The notes under the pieces are model-generated. The model worked only from the letters and a program-made list of their open reading frames with translations, was not told the origin of the DNA and did no database searches. A stretch of 64,000 nucleotides of DNA, taken from the NCBI GenBank assembly GCA_011316305.1, contig SAUG01000115.1, forward strand, positions 62,001-126,000. The letters run 5' to 3'. Of the stretch, positions 10,905 through 21,530 are shown piece by piece (the stretch's first letter is position 1; every line of letters begins with the position of its first letter). The DNA is from Rusavskia elegans (Eukaryota > Ascomycota > Lecanoromycetes > Teloschistales > Teloschistaceae). A program made the position numbers and the translations under genes.

Positions 10905-11587
10905 TCAAACTTGGCCTGTCTCGCTGTCATCATCCTCACCATTCTCATTACCAACATTCTCACTGCCAGCACCCTTGTTGCCACCATCCTTGCTGCTGTT
11001 AGTCTCACTGCCGCCACCTTCACTGCTAGTATTTTCACTGTAAATCTTCTTACTGTTTTCATCCCCGCCACTATCATCCTGCCTACCACCGCCTTCTACG
11101 CCAGACTCTTGAGCATTCATTTCGTGCTATAATCCTATTAGCAAGGGTTGATATAGACAAGCATAGGTCTGATGGCCTCACTCCCACTTCATTGTCGTCA
11201 TCTTCATCTGAAAAGATCGATATCTGTAGATCTTCATCGAGAATGAGCCCGCGAAGCTCCCGCTTTAATCCCTCGCGCTTCCTCCCAGAGTGGCCAACTA
11301 GTCGCTCAAAGTCGCATTGTGACAATGATTAGCAGCATCTCCGCGCTGTTCAATCATTGTGGTCAATTTCTGAAGTTGACCGAAATCTTTGCCTACGAGG
11401 TTGTTGTAGCAATTGTCATAGTCACTTCTCATATCGAACGTATAGGTGAAGTTGTCGGTGTCGACGACCTGGCCATGCACACATTAATTCGGTCCCACGG
11501 CATAATGGGAAGGACTGGTCCTACAAAGAGCTTCTGTTCTTCGTCGTCATCATCGTATGCGCCAAGCCTGTAGACATGTGAAGTCAT
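10905..11587 (-). CDS. Acidic low-complexity protein, four exons, about 162 aa
   Basis: Read on the minus strand as exons 11587-11516, 11468-11397, 11304-11182 and 11126-10905, all in phase 0. The last intron is the best supported: donor GTGAGG, branch-like GCTAATAG, acceptor TTATAG, 55 nt. The second intron (92 nt) has a CTAAT before its acceptor. The first (47 nt, GTCCTT donor) is weak, so the N-terminus is uncertain. The product begins MTSHVYRLGAYDDDDEEQKL, has a basic stretch (GRKREGLKREL) and an acidic SDEDDDNEVG, and ends in a glycine/serine/asparagine/acid-rich tail of about 65 residues, probably disordered. I recognise no domain. It lies convergent to nothing obvious and divergent from the membrane-protein pair at 11,813. 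Confidence 0.45.
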
Positions 11588-11812
11588 TAATGCCAAGTCC
11601 TCAGAGAGCAAACTTGAGTGAATAAACAGAAATTCTGACAACTCATCAGCTCCGCCCCCATTAAATTGCTCGGCTTTTGATTATATGAAGTTCCTCTTCT
11701 CTACGACACGTAAAAGTCCCTGAGATATCTCGTACTACCCAAAACCACCAACGCTGCTTTTTCGAAATATCGAAAGGCTTCCAATCCCGCCTCAGTCATT
11801 TGGACTCCCACG

Positions 11813-12106
11813 ATGTCTCCGGTCCCAGACATGGTATCCGATGCTGTAAGTCATCCAACATCTCCTGGCTGACGATCAAGATTGACCACCCCAAAGTTGG
11901 CCAAACTCAGTGCCGCTATCGACGAGGTTTTGGCGCAAACCCAAGAGAACAACCGCGCCCTCAAGAGTCTATGCGATTTCGCCGGGGATCACACCTGGCG
12001 ACCTTACTGTTCGGGGGGTTCAATTGTGAGGGCCCCGTCGATGACAATCATCATGGTGTTTGTGGGCTTTGCAGTCTTGGTTCTGATAGGGTTGGGGAGG
12101 AGATGA
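11813..12106 (+). CDS. Tail-anchored-type small membrane protein, copy 1, 80 aa
   Basis: Two exons: 11813-11845 and 11897-12106, with a 51-nt intron starting GTAAGT. The first exon encodes only MSPVPDMVSDA. The second encodes a helical stretch (LAKLSAAIDEVLAQTQENNR, then ALKSLCDF) and one C-terminal membrane segment (MTIIMVFVGFAVLVLIGL) followed by GRR. With no signal peptide and a single C-terminal hydrophobic segment, the expected topology is tail-anchored, with the body in the cytosol. Its closest relative is the next gene (12,416): same exon split after S-D-A, same Q-E-N-N-R-A-L, same C-terminal anchor. The family is unknown to me. It is too short to stand out as an open frame, so it is easily missed. 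Confidence 0.7.
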
Positions 12107-12415
12107 CGATGAAAATACGCTAGGGCAAGGCAAGAGAGTAAGGTAGATCCGTGGTGGAAACAACTTCGACGCTGGGCAGGTGCAGAAATGAATTAGAGGG
12201 GGCGGATCCACGTGTCAAGGGTGTCCAATGCAAGGGTGCAACCTGCGAGCAAATAAAATTAGCTTGGCACCTTGCCTAAAGTTTCATTGATGTCCAAACT
12301 TCCTCTTCACCTTAAGAAAGCCCTTGGTCGATAGTCTGCGTATCACAAAGCTCGTCACCGCCTGACCTACAATACACCAACCTTCGTACTGTCACTGTAT
12401 TTGGATTTCGCCAAG

Positions 12416-12726
12416 ATGTCACCACTCCCTGATGCAACTTCCGATGCCGTGAGTCCTAGACGTTATAATTCTCTGGTATCGTCGTTGGGCACTAAGAGAG
12501 ATCGCATCCGCAGATAGCCAGACTCTCGGATCTCCTGAGTCAGCTCATATCTCAGAACAAGGAAATTCTAGCCCAAGCCCAAGAGAACAACCGCGCACTG
12601 GCGGACCTTTGCGCCAACAGAGGGGTGTGCTCCGCTGCATCCAACTTGGGTGGACCTTCGACAATGATGATCTTGTGGGTTGTGGGAGCGGTCACTCTCG
12701 TCGTCATGGCGATGGGCAGGGTATGA
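12416..12726 (+). CDS. Tail-anchored-type small membrane protein, copy 2, 81 aa
   Basis: Exons 12416-12448 and 12514-12726; the 65-nt intron starts GTGAGT and ends CCGCAG. The product begins MSPLPDATSDA, then IARLSDLLSQLISQNKEI and AQAQENNRALADLC, then a C-terminal membrane segment (TMMILWVVGAVTLVVMAM) and GRV. The gene is a tandem paralogue of 11,813: 310 bp apart, same strand, same intron position and phase. The shared features are the opening M-S-P-x-P-D, S-D-A at the splice site, Q-E-N-N-R-A-L and the anchor; the rest has diverged. The amphipathic helix could self-associate, which is inference. Function unknown. Confidence 0.7.
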
Positions 12727-14342
12727 AGTTTGAGCGGAGTGCTTTAGGAATCAGGTGACCGTTTTAGTGTCGTCATAGCACGTGATGTGGAAGCAGCACT
12801 AGTGTAACCATACGGCGACTAGATGTAGCTTACTGTATCATCGACAGTGACTTCGTCCTTGCTGCACTTTCTTTTGTCACCAGTCGTCAATGGTAATACA
12901 AAAATCTCTAATTCTGGTACCACCAGCTCCATGAGTTACGGGCGTCTCTTTCTCAGAGGGCAACCTCCGAGGCGTAACGAAGGGCAGCAGCGCGGACCCT
13001 ACAACGGCTGACTTTGATCCTATCAGCTCCCACCATCGAGGCACCGGCCCCACAGGCCGCCAACTGCTCACGTCTTCAAGGTCTACCTTTGGTGGAAACT
13101 TTTTTGGAACCTATGTAGGGACGAGACATGGAGACATCACTACAAATCACGACCAATGAAGGCCTTGCGTAGCCAACTCCACCATCTCGGGCACAGTGTC
13201 TCTACATGGGGAATCTACCTATGGCGTGCGAAGTATACGGCTTAGATTTTCGGGTCTTTGCAAGGCACTCATCTCCCAGCGTTGTTTCAGGAGCGCAGTC
13301 CTTGGGTCATCTCTGTACGTGTTTGATGAAGCAATCATCCTGTATAATGGCCCCTACACCCTTTGCGCCCCATGTTCGTGGCCGTTTGAGTTCAGATCCC
13401 TAGATGTGTTCGGTGCCTCTGGAATACCAAGCTATTTCAAGACCTCGTCCTCTCATTACAACGACGACCAACCTCAGCAGCTACTAGCTGAGGACTGTTC
13501 TCCTCGTGCTGGCACAGGAACTACAAACACCGTCATTGTCATGGGAGTAGCAATGGAGTAAAGAAACCACTGGACTATGATGTTGCGGCTGTATCGCAGA
13601 AAGATGAAAGATCATTTTTCCACTCAAAACGAACGGAATGATAAGGCTACATCTACTGTGGCGTCCGCTACCTCTATCAATATATACACTTTCGACGGTG
13701 CGCCATCTGGCCAGCAAGTCCTTACTAGAGATACTCACGCGTTATTAGTCTTCACGGGGACAAAGCGCCTTCTCTAAAGCTTTTACTAGTATGCATGCCT
13801 CGTGGCCTTGCTGCAAGACCTGCTATTCTATTCAGTGGACGCCGGGAAAGATATATGCCTCGTAGACATTGCTTCTTATGTCTAATCTTAAGCCACGAAG
13901 GTCTTCCGCGTTTCAGCCTTACACATACAATCTCTTAGTCACAATCATGACTTGACTGGACGTCTAATGCTCTATATACATCTGAAAGAATGTAGTATTG
14001 GGTTAACACTAGATCCGGGTTTTTGGCGTCTATCGACAGAATGAGTCTGGTTTTGCGGCATTTTGAGCTTGTTTCCAATGCATGTGAACCTGTCTTGAAC
14101 GCTTGCACAAGCAGCTTAGTTCGGACGAGGGCGCAACATCCCTTTTTACAAAGTCTACCAGTTCTTTCCCATCTCTTTCTTTCCTCAGCACGTCACACCA
14201 CACCACACCACAAGTTTCTCTTCGTCCTGTCGGCAAGTCAGCCCAACATTAATATACCTCTTTTGAACACCTCTTCAGAAGAAAAAACCAACTCACTAAT
14301 AACCGGAAAACATCATCGATCCTCGAGGCATTTTGCTATCCC
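12727..14342. other. Intergenic, no supported gene
   Basis: Several frames of 60-120 codons overlap on both strands without a clear start or motif. A frame ending at 13,561 finishes LLAEDCSPRAGTGTTNTVIV, faintly like the end of the 12,416 protein, so a decayed third copy is possible but not shown. Confidence 0.35.
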
Positions 14343-14854
14343 ATGGCCGACCCCAATGATATAATAAACCCAATGCACAGCGTAAGACTTCTCCAAAATC
14401 CTTCGCCTCGCACCTTCCAATTCTGCAACCTACTTGCAATAATCTAACACTTCCCCCCAAAATACAGACTCTCACCAAAGAAGAACAAAAACAACGTCGC
14501 CACAACGAACTAAATGATCTCTACCCAAAAGCCCAAACTCTATGCGTGCAGCTATGTACGCGGCATTACGAGCATCCGGGAGAGCTCTGCGATCTGTTGG
14601 AGAAACTCTATACCAAAGAGAAAGCTCCTCACATGAGAGATCTGGGCACTAGAACGCATTTGGGCAGATCTGAACCCATTGATGCGAACTCGCGTCGTCG
14701 TGTAGATATGCAGTTTCTTGTTTCCTTGCTGATTTTCCTCGGTTTAATTTATGTGGCTGTGTTGATGATGGAGAGATATGTGGATGAACTACAGGGAAGA
14801 TGGAGAAGAATGGAGCGGAGGAGGAGGAGGAGGGAGAGGGGGGAAAGGGAGTGA
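14343..14854 (+). CDS. Small membrane protein of similar build, 141 aa
   Basis: Exons 14343-14381 and 14468-14854; the 86-nt intron starts GTAAGA and ends ATACAG. Exon 1 encodes MADPNDIINPMHS. Exon 2 encodes a charged helical part (TLTKEEQKQRRHNELNDLY) with three Cys, a single membrane segment (MQFLVSLLIFLGLIYVAVLM) and then a short acidic stretch and a very basic tail (RRWRRMERRRRRR) written by a purine (GGA/GAG) repeat. The plan (tiny first exon, helix, one late membrane segment) matches the pair at 11,813 and 12,416, but I see no residue identity that proves common origin. The basic tail should stay on the cytosolic side. Function unknown. Confidence 0.65.
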
Positions 14855-16562
14855 AGATGATTTGCAAGGATCTAACGTCGTCAGAGGTGGTATCTGGACA
14901 AGGGCTTATACGGTCTGGACTATGGCTATTCAATTTCCCCCTCTTTTGTATGCGTCCGGGACCTGTTATCCAACCAAGAATCTGGTTAACGCGAATAGAG
15001 GAAATTCAAAATCGAAACTTACAGCTTAGCTCGCTGAAGTGACTGACCTCTCATCGCCATCATATTTTCTCAATTCACCGTAAGAAATCAACGAGTGCCT
15101 TCGGCTCTACACAACCGTCAGACATCAACTCCCGGCCCACCTTGTTGTCCCGCAGGACCACTTCAAGCAGATACCATCAATCCAATACCACAAATTGCCT
15201 GCCTAGCCGACCCTGACCCATAACAATATCTGCGAATCTGCTTGCAGGCAGTCGTAATGCCCAATAACTCATCCCCTTTCCTCTTCTCGTCCTCCTTTTC
15301 GATTCCTCACACTACTCCCCAACACAACCCTCCCTCGCAAGTATCCTTAATCGCCAAATTGTGGATGAAGCAACCCCCGAGAGACCGGCTAGGGCTTTCC
15401 AACTATGAGTTCAGCTCATGAAGCGAACGATTAGTGACCTGCGAAAGAGTGAGGATGGAATGATTGTTCCCCTTCTGGGTTGCCTCATGCTAGGTCTGAT
15501 GCCACTGGATATCGATGCGGCCTGCTAGACATAGGAGCGATAACTTTGATGGCGATATTCTTGCGATCAGCGATCAGCGCACTCCCACCGAGATCGAGGC
15601 GATTCAGCGCGCACAAAATCAGAGCAATCAATGAAAGTTGCCGCATAAGAGGGCACCAAAAAGACCCTAGACTTGCTATAACGCGTCGGAAGAAAGCTTA
15701 CAACAATGGTAGATCTATTTCTGAACGAGTGCCACGATTCCTGATCCTAGATCTATTCTTTCCACAATTGAGATCTGTGGAGCTCTACACAACAGAGTCG
15801 GATGCAATTAGGGGGTGTGGCCAACACATACTCTGTATTCTGTATCGAAATATCGGAATAATCACAGTGAAGTCACGACGAATAGCAGTCTGGTATTCGG
15901 TTCTCCAGCAATGCCGTGCTTACTGGTGCCGCTGTGCGCGTACAAAATCCCTTACGTTCTTGTCTCACGACCAATAGATACTGACCTACTAGCATAGGCT
16001 CTGTGGTATTGAGTCAAGGAATACAATAATAGGAAGATTCAGCTCTTCACAATCCGCATTGATGTTGTATCTTGTCCTAAGTATCTCGCATGTCTCAGCC
16101 ACAGCCAGGAGGCTGCCCGATACCTCAAGATCAATAGTTTTCATACATTAACATCCTTCGCTTGAAACATGAAAACCAGAAGAGACGAGTTTTAGGGTTT
16201 CATGATATGGATTGAGAGTTCTGTCAAGTCCTTTGGCTGAGAGGAGGAATCTGCATGCGGTCGACGACACCGAAATCCCTAGAACGAAATCCCTAGAGAT
16301 TACCATGCTCTCATGGATGCAAAATTGTTGATGGTAGTAATTTTATAAGAAGGGGATCTTATGACCTCACTGAAGAGATATTCAACTCGTCATCAAGCAG
16401 TGGAAGAAGCAGATATCGCATTCGATAATCCGCACCATATACTCAAACACATCGTATACTTTCAAAGATCCAGACAAGATGGCTGATCGAATGGCTGGAT
16501 CAGGAAAAAGAAAGGTCCTGGTAGATTTCCTCAACTCCCCTTCTTCGCTGCAGCACATCTTC
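14855..16562. other. Intergenic with possible gene debris
   Basis: No intact gene. Patches that look faintly protein-like (around 15,470-15,640 and 15,810-15,990) are broken by stops and fit no family I know. A 13-bp tandem duplication (CGAAATCCCTAGA) sits near 16,271-16,296. Confidence 0.35.
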
Positions 16563-16990
16563 TGATGACCATCCATCCGTAAATCACCAGCGCCTCATCA
16601 TTCGTCGGACATCGCACCGTCGATTCGACATCGGAAGCTGGCTACCCGGTTCTTGCAGCCGTTCCCCAGAGAGAAGACATTGACCGCAACATCGCTGCTC
16701 CCTCAATCAAACGATTGAATCCCGGCGCTGTACTCAGCTTCATTGTCATTCCAGATATCGCGGAAACTTCTCATGAGAGTCGTCAAGAAGAGTCTTGCAT
16801 CCATCATCCGATGTGATTCCCCACAGCTCTTTCCTGTCCTTATGCCGTCATGGCCTACTTTCCGCAGCATTGAGCAGTGTTGTGGCCATTGGCAAGAGCG
16901 ATGGTAATCCCATGCGTGTCGTGATCACGTCCTCTATGACAGCCTATGTTCTTTACGAGGATTACTAGGATCAGGAAAGCATCACTATTT
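16563..16990 (+). pseudogene. Relic of an NAD(P)-binding reductase (extended SDR, dihydroflavonol-reductase-like)
   Basis: The plus strand reads FVGHRTVDSTSEAGYPVLAA, then VPQREDI and SIKRLNPGAVLSFIVIPDI. This matches the N-terminal Rossmann part of fungal dihydroflavonol-4-reductase-like ketoreductases, which open with G-x-x-G-F-V-G followed by a G-Y-x-V-R-A-x-V-R strand and, later, a valine-rich strand ending P-D-I. A stop (M-T-I-H-P-stop) interrupts the start and the frame fails after about 85 codons, around 16,800. Everything beyond is debris. Assigned from one motif block only, so the family is likely but not certain. Confidence 0.4.
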
Positions 16991-17574
16991 ACGGAAATTG
17001 GGAGGGCCAGATGGAGATGGTCCTCACATTTTTCCCTCGGAACTGCTTAGGAAGCCCTGGCAGACGCGAGATCCGTGATGATTTCGTTTGCACGCTCGTT
17101 CCTCGCCGATTCCTCCTCTGCCAGCTCGAACCTGTCGATCGGCAACTTGTTGCCTTCTTTCATCCTTGGTCATGATAAGCTTGCGAAGACTACCAGGCAA
17201 TTTACTAGCGGTTGGCAATCCGGCACCCTCTGGGCTCTCCGACACCTCCAAGGCGAGCAAGTAGCCGTCAAACTGCTAAGTGAAACAGTGCACATCAATG
17301 ACTGTTGCTTTTCCGTCCTTTGCAGTAGATTCCGGAGGCAGTATGCCTGCAATACAATTGTCTCGGGAGTACAAATGTGATTGACCATAGCAAATCTTAT
17401 CATGGCTTGGCGGGATATCCGATTGACGTGTCAACCGAGGTCTCTAATGCCTAGGATGCCAAGACGGCTGCAAAGTGAAGCGGATTAGGATAAAGGAGCT
17501 GCGGAGAGTACTTAAAGTAGCATGAATGGTCGTTCCTCGCCAGAGTGCAGTCTTCGTACTAGTCTCTTTCGTCT
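16991..17574. other. Intergenic, 3' side of the GST gene
   Basis: No gene seen; overlapping short frames only. Confidence 0.45.
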
Positions 17575-18567
17575 TCACATATGTCCTCTCAAGCTTTCTG
17601 ACTCCCGCTCGGCTTCTCGTCTCCATTGCTCGTCGTCGTCTGTCCAATCCTCAATGTTTGGCTCGGGTCCTAAAGGAGTGATGGCCTTAGGGTTGAGGTC
17701 CGCATGGCTTTTGCTGTAATTCTCCTTGATGTGCTTGAAATCAGTGGTTTCCTTCACACCCACGACTTTCCAATACATGTGCTTCAACCACCGATGTAGA
17801 TGCGGGTAATTGTGTCTAATGCTGCCGATCATGAGCTTGAAGTGCTGTTGGTAGATGGCGTCGAAGCGGACAAGGGTGGTATAGAGTTTGAGATCAATCT
17901 CCGTGATGTGTGAGCCAAGGACGTAGATGTTTCTGGGCTGGTTTGAGAGGTGCGATTCGAGGCGGTCGAGGGTGGAAAACACGATTCGACAGTTCTCTTC
18001 GTAAGATTCCTGGGTGGTTGCAAAGCCGGCTCTGTAAACGCCGCTGTTGAGATTGGGCATCATCCATGAACTGATCTCATTGATCTGAGGACGGAGGTCT
18101 GAAGGGTAAAAGTCCAGTTCCCGTCGCGCGGTCTCGTTGGCTGGAAGAAAGTCGTTGAAGACGGTGTTCAGCATGCGCATGATGTCCTCACTCTCATTAT
18201 TGACGATCTGATCCGTCTTCTTGTCCCACAGCAAGGGAACCGAGTATTTGCCCTCATACTTGGAGTCGGATCGGAAGTAGAGGTCATGCAGGAATCTGCA
18301 ATGGAACAAGTGATCGATGGTGCTGCCGGGGTATTCCTCATCAGTGGTGGGGAAGCGCCAGCCGCCGCCTTCTTTGGGATACGGCTTTACGATGCTCATG
18401 GGTAGGAATTGTTGGAGGCCTTTGAGCTCGCGCGTCAAGAGTACGCGATGGGCGAAAGGGCAGAAGAGCCCGACGTAAAGGTGGTAGCGATCGGGCTCGG
18501 GAGGGAAGTCGGGTGAACCCAACTGATGGCGCCAGCTGCCGTCCTTGGTAGGTGGATGATCAGGCAT
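17575..18567 (-). CDS. Glutathione S-transferase, glutathionyl-hydroquinone reductase (Xi/omega-like, ECM4/GTO type), 330 aa
   Basis: Single-exon gene of 330 residues with ATG at 18,567. The N-terminal thioredoxin-like half carries the active-site motif LFCPFAHRVLLTRELKGL with the catalytic cysteine at residue 36. Typical Xi-class features follow: VPLLWDKKTDQIVNNESEDI (the glutathione-binding strand with cis-Pro and the E-S/S-E pair), then an all-helical C-terminal half with the FDAIYQQHFK region and YPHLHRWLKHMYW. Family members reduce glutathionyl-hydroquinones and are linked to quinone and redox stress in fungi. The usual motif is C-P-W-A; here it is C-P-F-A, a conservative change next to the catalytic Cys. 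Length matches the family. The protein lacks a signal peptide, so cytosol is expected. It is divergent from the FYVE gene at 19,984. Confidence 0.93.
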   Translation of the reverse strand: MPDHPPTKDGSWRHQLGSPDFPPEPDRYHLYVGLFCPFAHRVLLTRELKGLQQFLPMSIVKPYPKEGGGWRFPTTDEEYPGSTIDHLFHCRFLHDLYFRSDSKYEGKYSVPLLWDKKTDQIVNNESEDIMRMLNTVFNDFLPANETARRELDFYPSDLRPQINEISSWMMPNLNSGVYRAGFATTQESYEENCRIVFSTLDRLESHLSNQPRNIYVLGSHITEIDLKLYTTLVRFDAIYQQHFKLMIGSIRHNYPHLHRWLKHMYWKVVGVKETTDFKHIKENYSKSHADLNPKAITPLGPEPNIEDWTDDDEQWRREAERESESLRGHM

Positions 18568-19983
18568 GATTAACGCCTCGGACGGTGAGCTTTGAAGGTG
18601 TCTAGCGATCGCGAGAAGTACTGTCGGAAGCTCCCAGTAAGTGGAGACTATATCTTGGGAGCACGGAGGCTACATACAGACAAGGGCAGATGCGAGGAAA
18701 AGCTTCGAGCGCAGCAGTCCGATGAACGGAGAAGCTGTGGTTTGACTGGTTCAGTATTTCAGCAGCAACATGCAGGAAGCTTACGCATAGATAGCAGAGC
18801 CACCGTGCCACGCGATTTGCGGCTATCAGGCTTTCGTAGGAATGTGCAATTGAGGTATTTTGACAAGGAGAAGGCCCTGAGAAAATAAGGTGGGGAGGAG
18901 TGAAGTCGACGAGTCGAAGTGCCGGGAAGGGATCCGTATTCCCGACAGGCCGATTCATGCAGCTGCTGGGATGCTTATCATTTCCCAACGGCTGCAAGAT
19001 CGTCATCCCATTTCCCAAACCCGATTAATAAATACTCCCACGCGGTGAAACATGCAACGTCAACCTCCCGACGTTCTGGGCAGTCAGACTCCGAGTCAGC
19101 AACGCTTGCCTCAACTGGCATCCTACACGTATTGCCACTTGTCGAATGCCCCAATGGACAACACTCACACGAGCCATGGTCGCAACGGTGTAGCGTATGA
19201 ACGGCCAGGACCCGAAACCATCGTCAGGCATCCCCAATCGGCACTTGCTTCTGGTCAGCATCTTAGCTGCTTCCACTGGATCCTTCCGGTGCATCTAGCT
19301 CCGTATCTAGCCGACCCGTGGCTGCCCCGGTTGTCGATGAATTGCCAATTGCGACCTGTGGGAAACCTTAACTACTCTCCTTCAACCTGGGATGGCACCA
19401 GATGGAGGGACGGATGTCCAGTTGGGTAATTCTAATCCCTCGTCACTTGCAACATTATTATTCGCCTTTCCTGCTCCTTCGTCGCTGACATTGCTCTCTT
19501 CAGTCCGACCATACATTCCAGCATCATCCAGCCTTTGGACCAGTCCTTATATCACAGTCCTGCGAAAGCGTTTTGGACGTCGCCACCAATCGCATATACC
19601 TTTTGTTTCATCCTTCACCACCATTGACGTCTGAGAACCTTACAAGGGTCGACACGAGGGCCCACGAGCATCGGAAGCCAAAGCGCTCTACCTACCTATG
19701 ATTTCTCCTTGCGATCGCGTCGACCCGTCTTGACCGACTGCAGCACCATCACCTGTCACATATCTAGATCCCGTCTCTGCGCTGGCAACTTCCAAAGATA
19801 GGGAGCTTACAGCAAATTCTCACCGCTCAATCGTCCTATCTTGACTGTCTCACAATCTTGTACCACCTCAGCTGCACTGTTATCTCCTGGGCTGTCAAAA
19901 CCTGTCGTACCTTGCATCCAACGAAGCGTTTAATACTACACAAGTGCTTCGTCAACAAGGGCTTTCTATCATTCCATACAGCA
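18568..19983. other. Divergent intergenic region, shared promoter zone
   Basis: The GST gene (minus) and FYVE gene (plus) start at either side. A 125-codon frame at 19,052 has an ATG but no protein-like composition, and I read it as chance. The frame of the FYVE gene is open upstream to 19,858 without a better start. Confidence 0.45.
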
Positions 19984-20844
19984 ATGGCTACGGGCTTCCC
20001 CTCCGCCCAAGCATATACAACTCCGCCCAATTCCCACGGTGTCCACGCCATCCATCATGGCCTCCAACAGTTCTCCCCCTCCGACTCCGCTACCAATACG
20101 CCCATGGACCAGTCGCCGCTCTCCCCCAATCCATCCAACTTCCCCACTCTTCCCCTGAGCGGCCGTCAGCTGCGTCCACCAAAATCACCCATGTACGTGC
20201 CCGCTGCTCTGCGACCAACAGAACGTCCTCATCGCACTTCTCCCCTCACCCCTCCCCGAAGCCTCCATGGCAGCACCGACAGCCTGGACCGTACCGGAGG
20301 CGAAAGCCGCCCAGTCAGCCGACGCTCCACCGCCTCCACCCGCAAACGCATCACCCTAAACCAAGTCGCCGAAGACGAGGCCCTCATCAACAACAACAAT
20401 GACGATAACGAAGAAGACGACTCCGACCTCCCCCCAGTCGAAGGCACCCCCAGCCGCACGCACTGGAAGCCCGACTCCAAGGCCACCATCTGTGACGCCC
20501 CGACATGCCACAAATACTTCAACCTCTTCGAACGCCGTCACCACTGCCGCCACTGCGGCCACGTCTTCTGCAACACCCACAGCCAGCACAAGATCCCGCT
20601 CGACCACAATGCGGAATTCCATCCCGAAGGCGCGCCGAGCAGAGCGTGCCAGCATTGCTGGGATCGATATTGCTTGTGGCGGGCGCATCGGAGTTCGAGG
20701 AATAACAGTCTGACGAGTATGGCTACTGCGATGCCGATGGGGACGCCTGTCCCTGGTAGGGGAGGCGTGGCTAATGGGTTGGAGGTCCATAGGGGGAGTT
20801 TGGCGAATAGTGTGCCGAGGGATTGGAATTGGAGTACTTTCTGA
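19984..20844 (+). CDS. FYVE zinc-finger protein, 286 aa
   Basis: I chose the ATG at 19,984 (MATGFPSAQAYTTPP); the frame stays open upstream, but that sequence looks like leader. Residues 1 to about 150 are proline/serine-rich and probably disordered, followed by an acidic, asparagine-rich NNNNDDNEEDDSD. A FYVE domain follows at about 165-240: W-K-P-D (the WxxD), C-D-A-P-T-C, RRHHCRHCGHVFC (the R-R-H-H-C-R-x-C-G core that binds phosphatidylinositol 3-phosphate) and R-A-C-Q-H-C. The first Cys pair is spaced CX4C rather than CX2C, and one ligand is a His (CNTH), as I recall for ascomycete relatives of this type. The protein should bind PI3P on endosomes or the vacuole. The C-terminus ends DWNWSTF. 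Confidence 0.88.
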   Translation: MATGFPSAQAYTTPPNSHGVHAIHHGLQQFSPSDSATNTPMDQSPLSPNPSNFPTLPLSGRQLRPPKSPMYVPAALRPTERPHRTSPLTPPRSLHGSTDSLDRTGGESRPVSRRSTASTRKRITLNQVAEDEALINNNNDDNEEDDSDLPPVEGTPSRTHWKPDSKATICDAPTCHKYFNLFERRHHCRHCGHVFCNTHSQHKIPLDHNAEFHPEGAPSRACQHCWDRYCLWRAHRSSRNNSLTSMATAMPMGTPVPGRGGVANGLEVHRGSLANSVPRDWNWSTF

Positions 20845-21530
20845 TCAGCGGGCTAGGATATGGCGATGTTGTTGTGGCACATGAATTGGCGTCATGGCTG
20901 GAGCATGGTGATCTCGGGTTTCTGAATGTTTGGCTGGATAGAGCTATGATACCCCATAGGCGTCGTATTGTGTATTATATAGAAGGCATGTTGCAAATGG
21001 ACGGTAGTATTTAATGTAATTTCGGGTTCCGACATTCTGCTTTGGCAACTTTAATTAATGTCAGGCTCATTTGCCAAATGTGAGGATCTTCTATCTCCTA
21101 TTTAGGAAATCGCCCATGAATTGACATTACTGGGAACCCAAACACCTGAGAAGCTACCATGATGTAGTTGCTATGAACAGTTATGAGGCAGAGTATTGAC
21201 ATTGAAGGTATATGGTTCGCTATGTCTCTCTCTTGCCTCTATATTATGCTCTTTCCGTTCCCACGGTCCTGGCGAATCCTATACATCATATCCTCCACTC
21301 ATGTTCATCGCAAGGAAAAGCACAACGCGTAAGGGGCATCTATATCCCATCTCGAAGCCCGTACCTCCCAATTCCACAATGCGATGAGGACTATATCTTA
21401 AGCAAAAAATACCGCCTACTTCTTATACCCCATATGTGCCGAACCCAATTAGCATTAGCCGCCACGAAAAGAGCGGTTGATTCAGATTGCAGGAGCAGGT
21501 TTATTATATGATACATGTGACATACCCAAA
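20845..21530. other. Intergenic between convergent genes
   Basis: 3' regions of the FYVE gene (plus) and the gene at 21,531 (minus). A/T-rich with no gene. Confidence 0.5.

Noticed and set aside
13196..13561. 121-codon frame on plus
   Set aside because: Starts with GTG and has no motif; only the end faintly resembles the 12,416 protein, which is not enough.
15480..15977. 165-codon frame on plus
   Set aside because: Composition is arginine-rich and random-looking, with no start context, motif or splice logic.
19052..19429. 125-codon frame with ATG
   Set aside because: Lies in the divergent promoter zone of the GST and FYVE genes and has no protein-like pattern.
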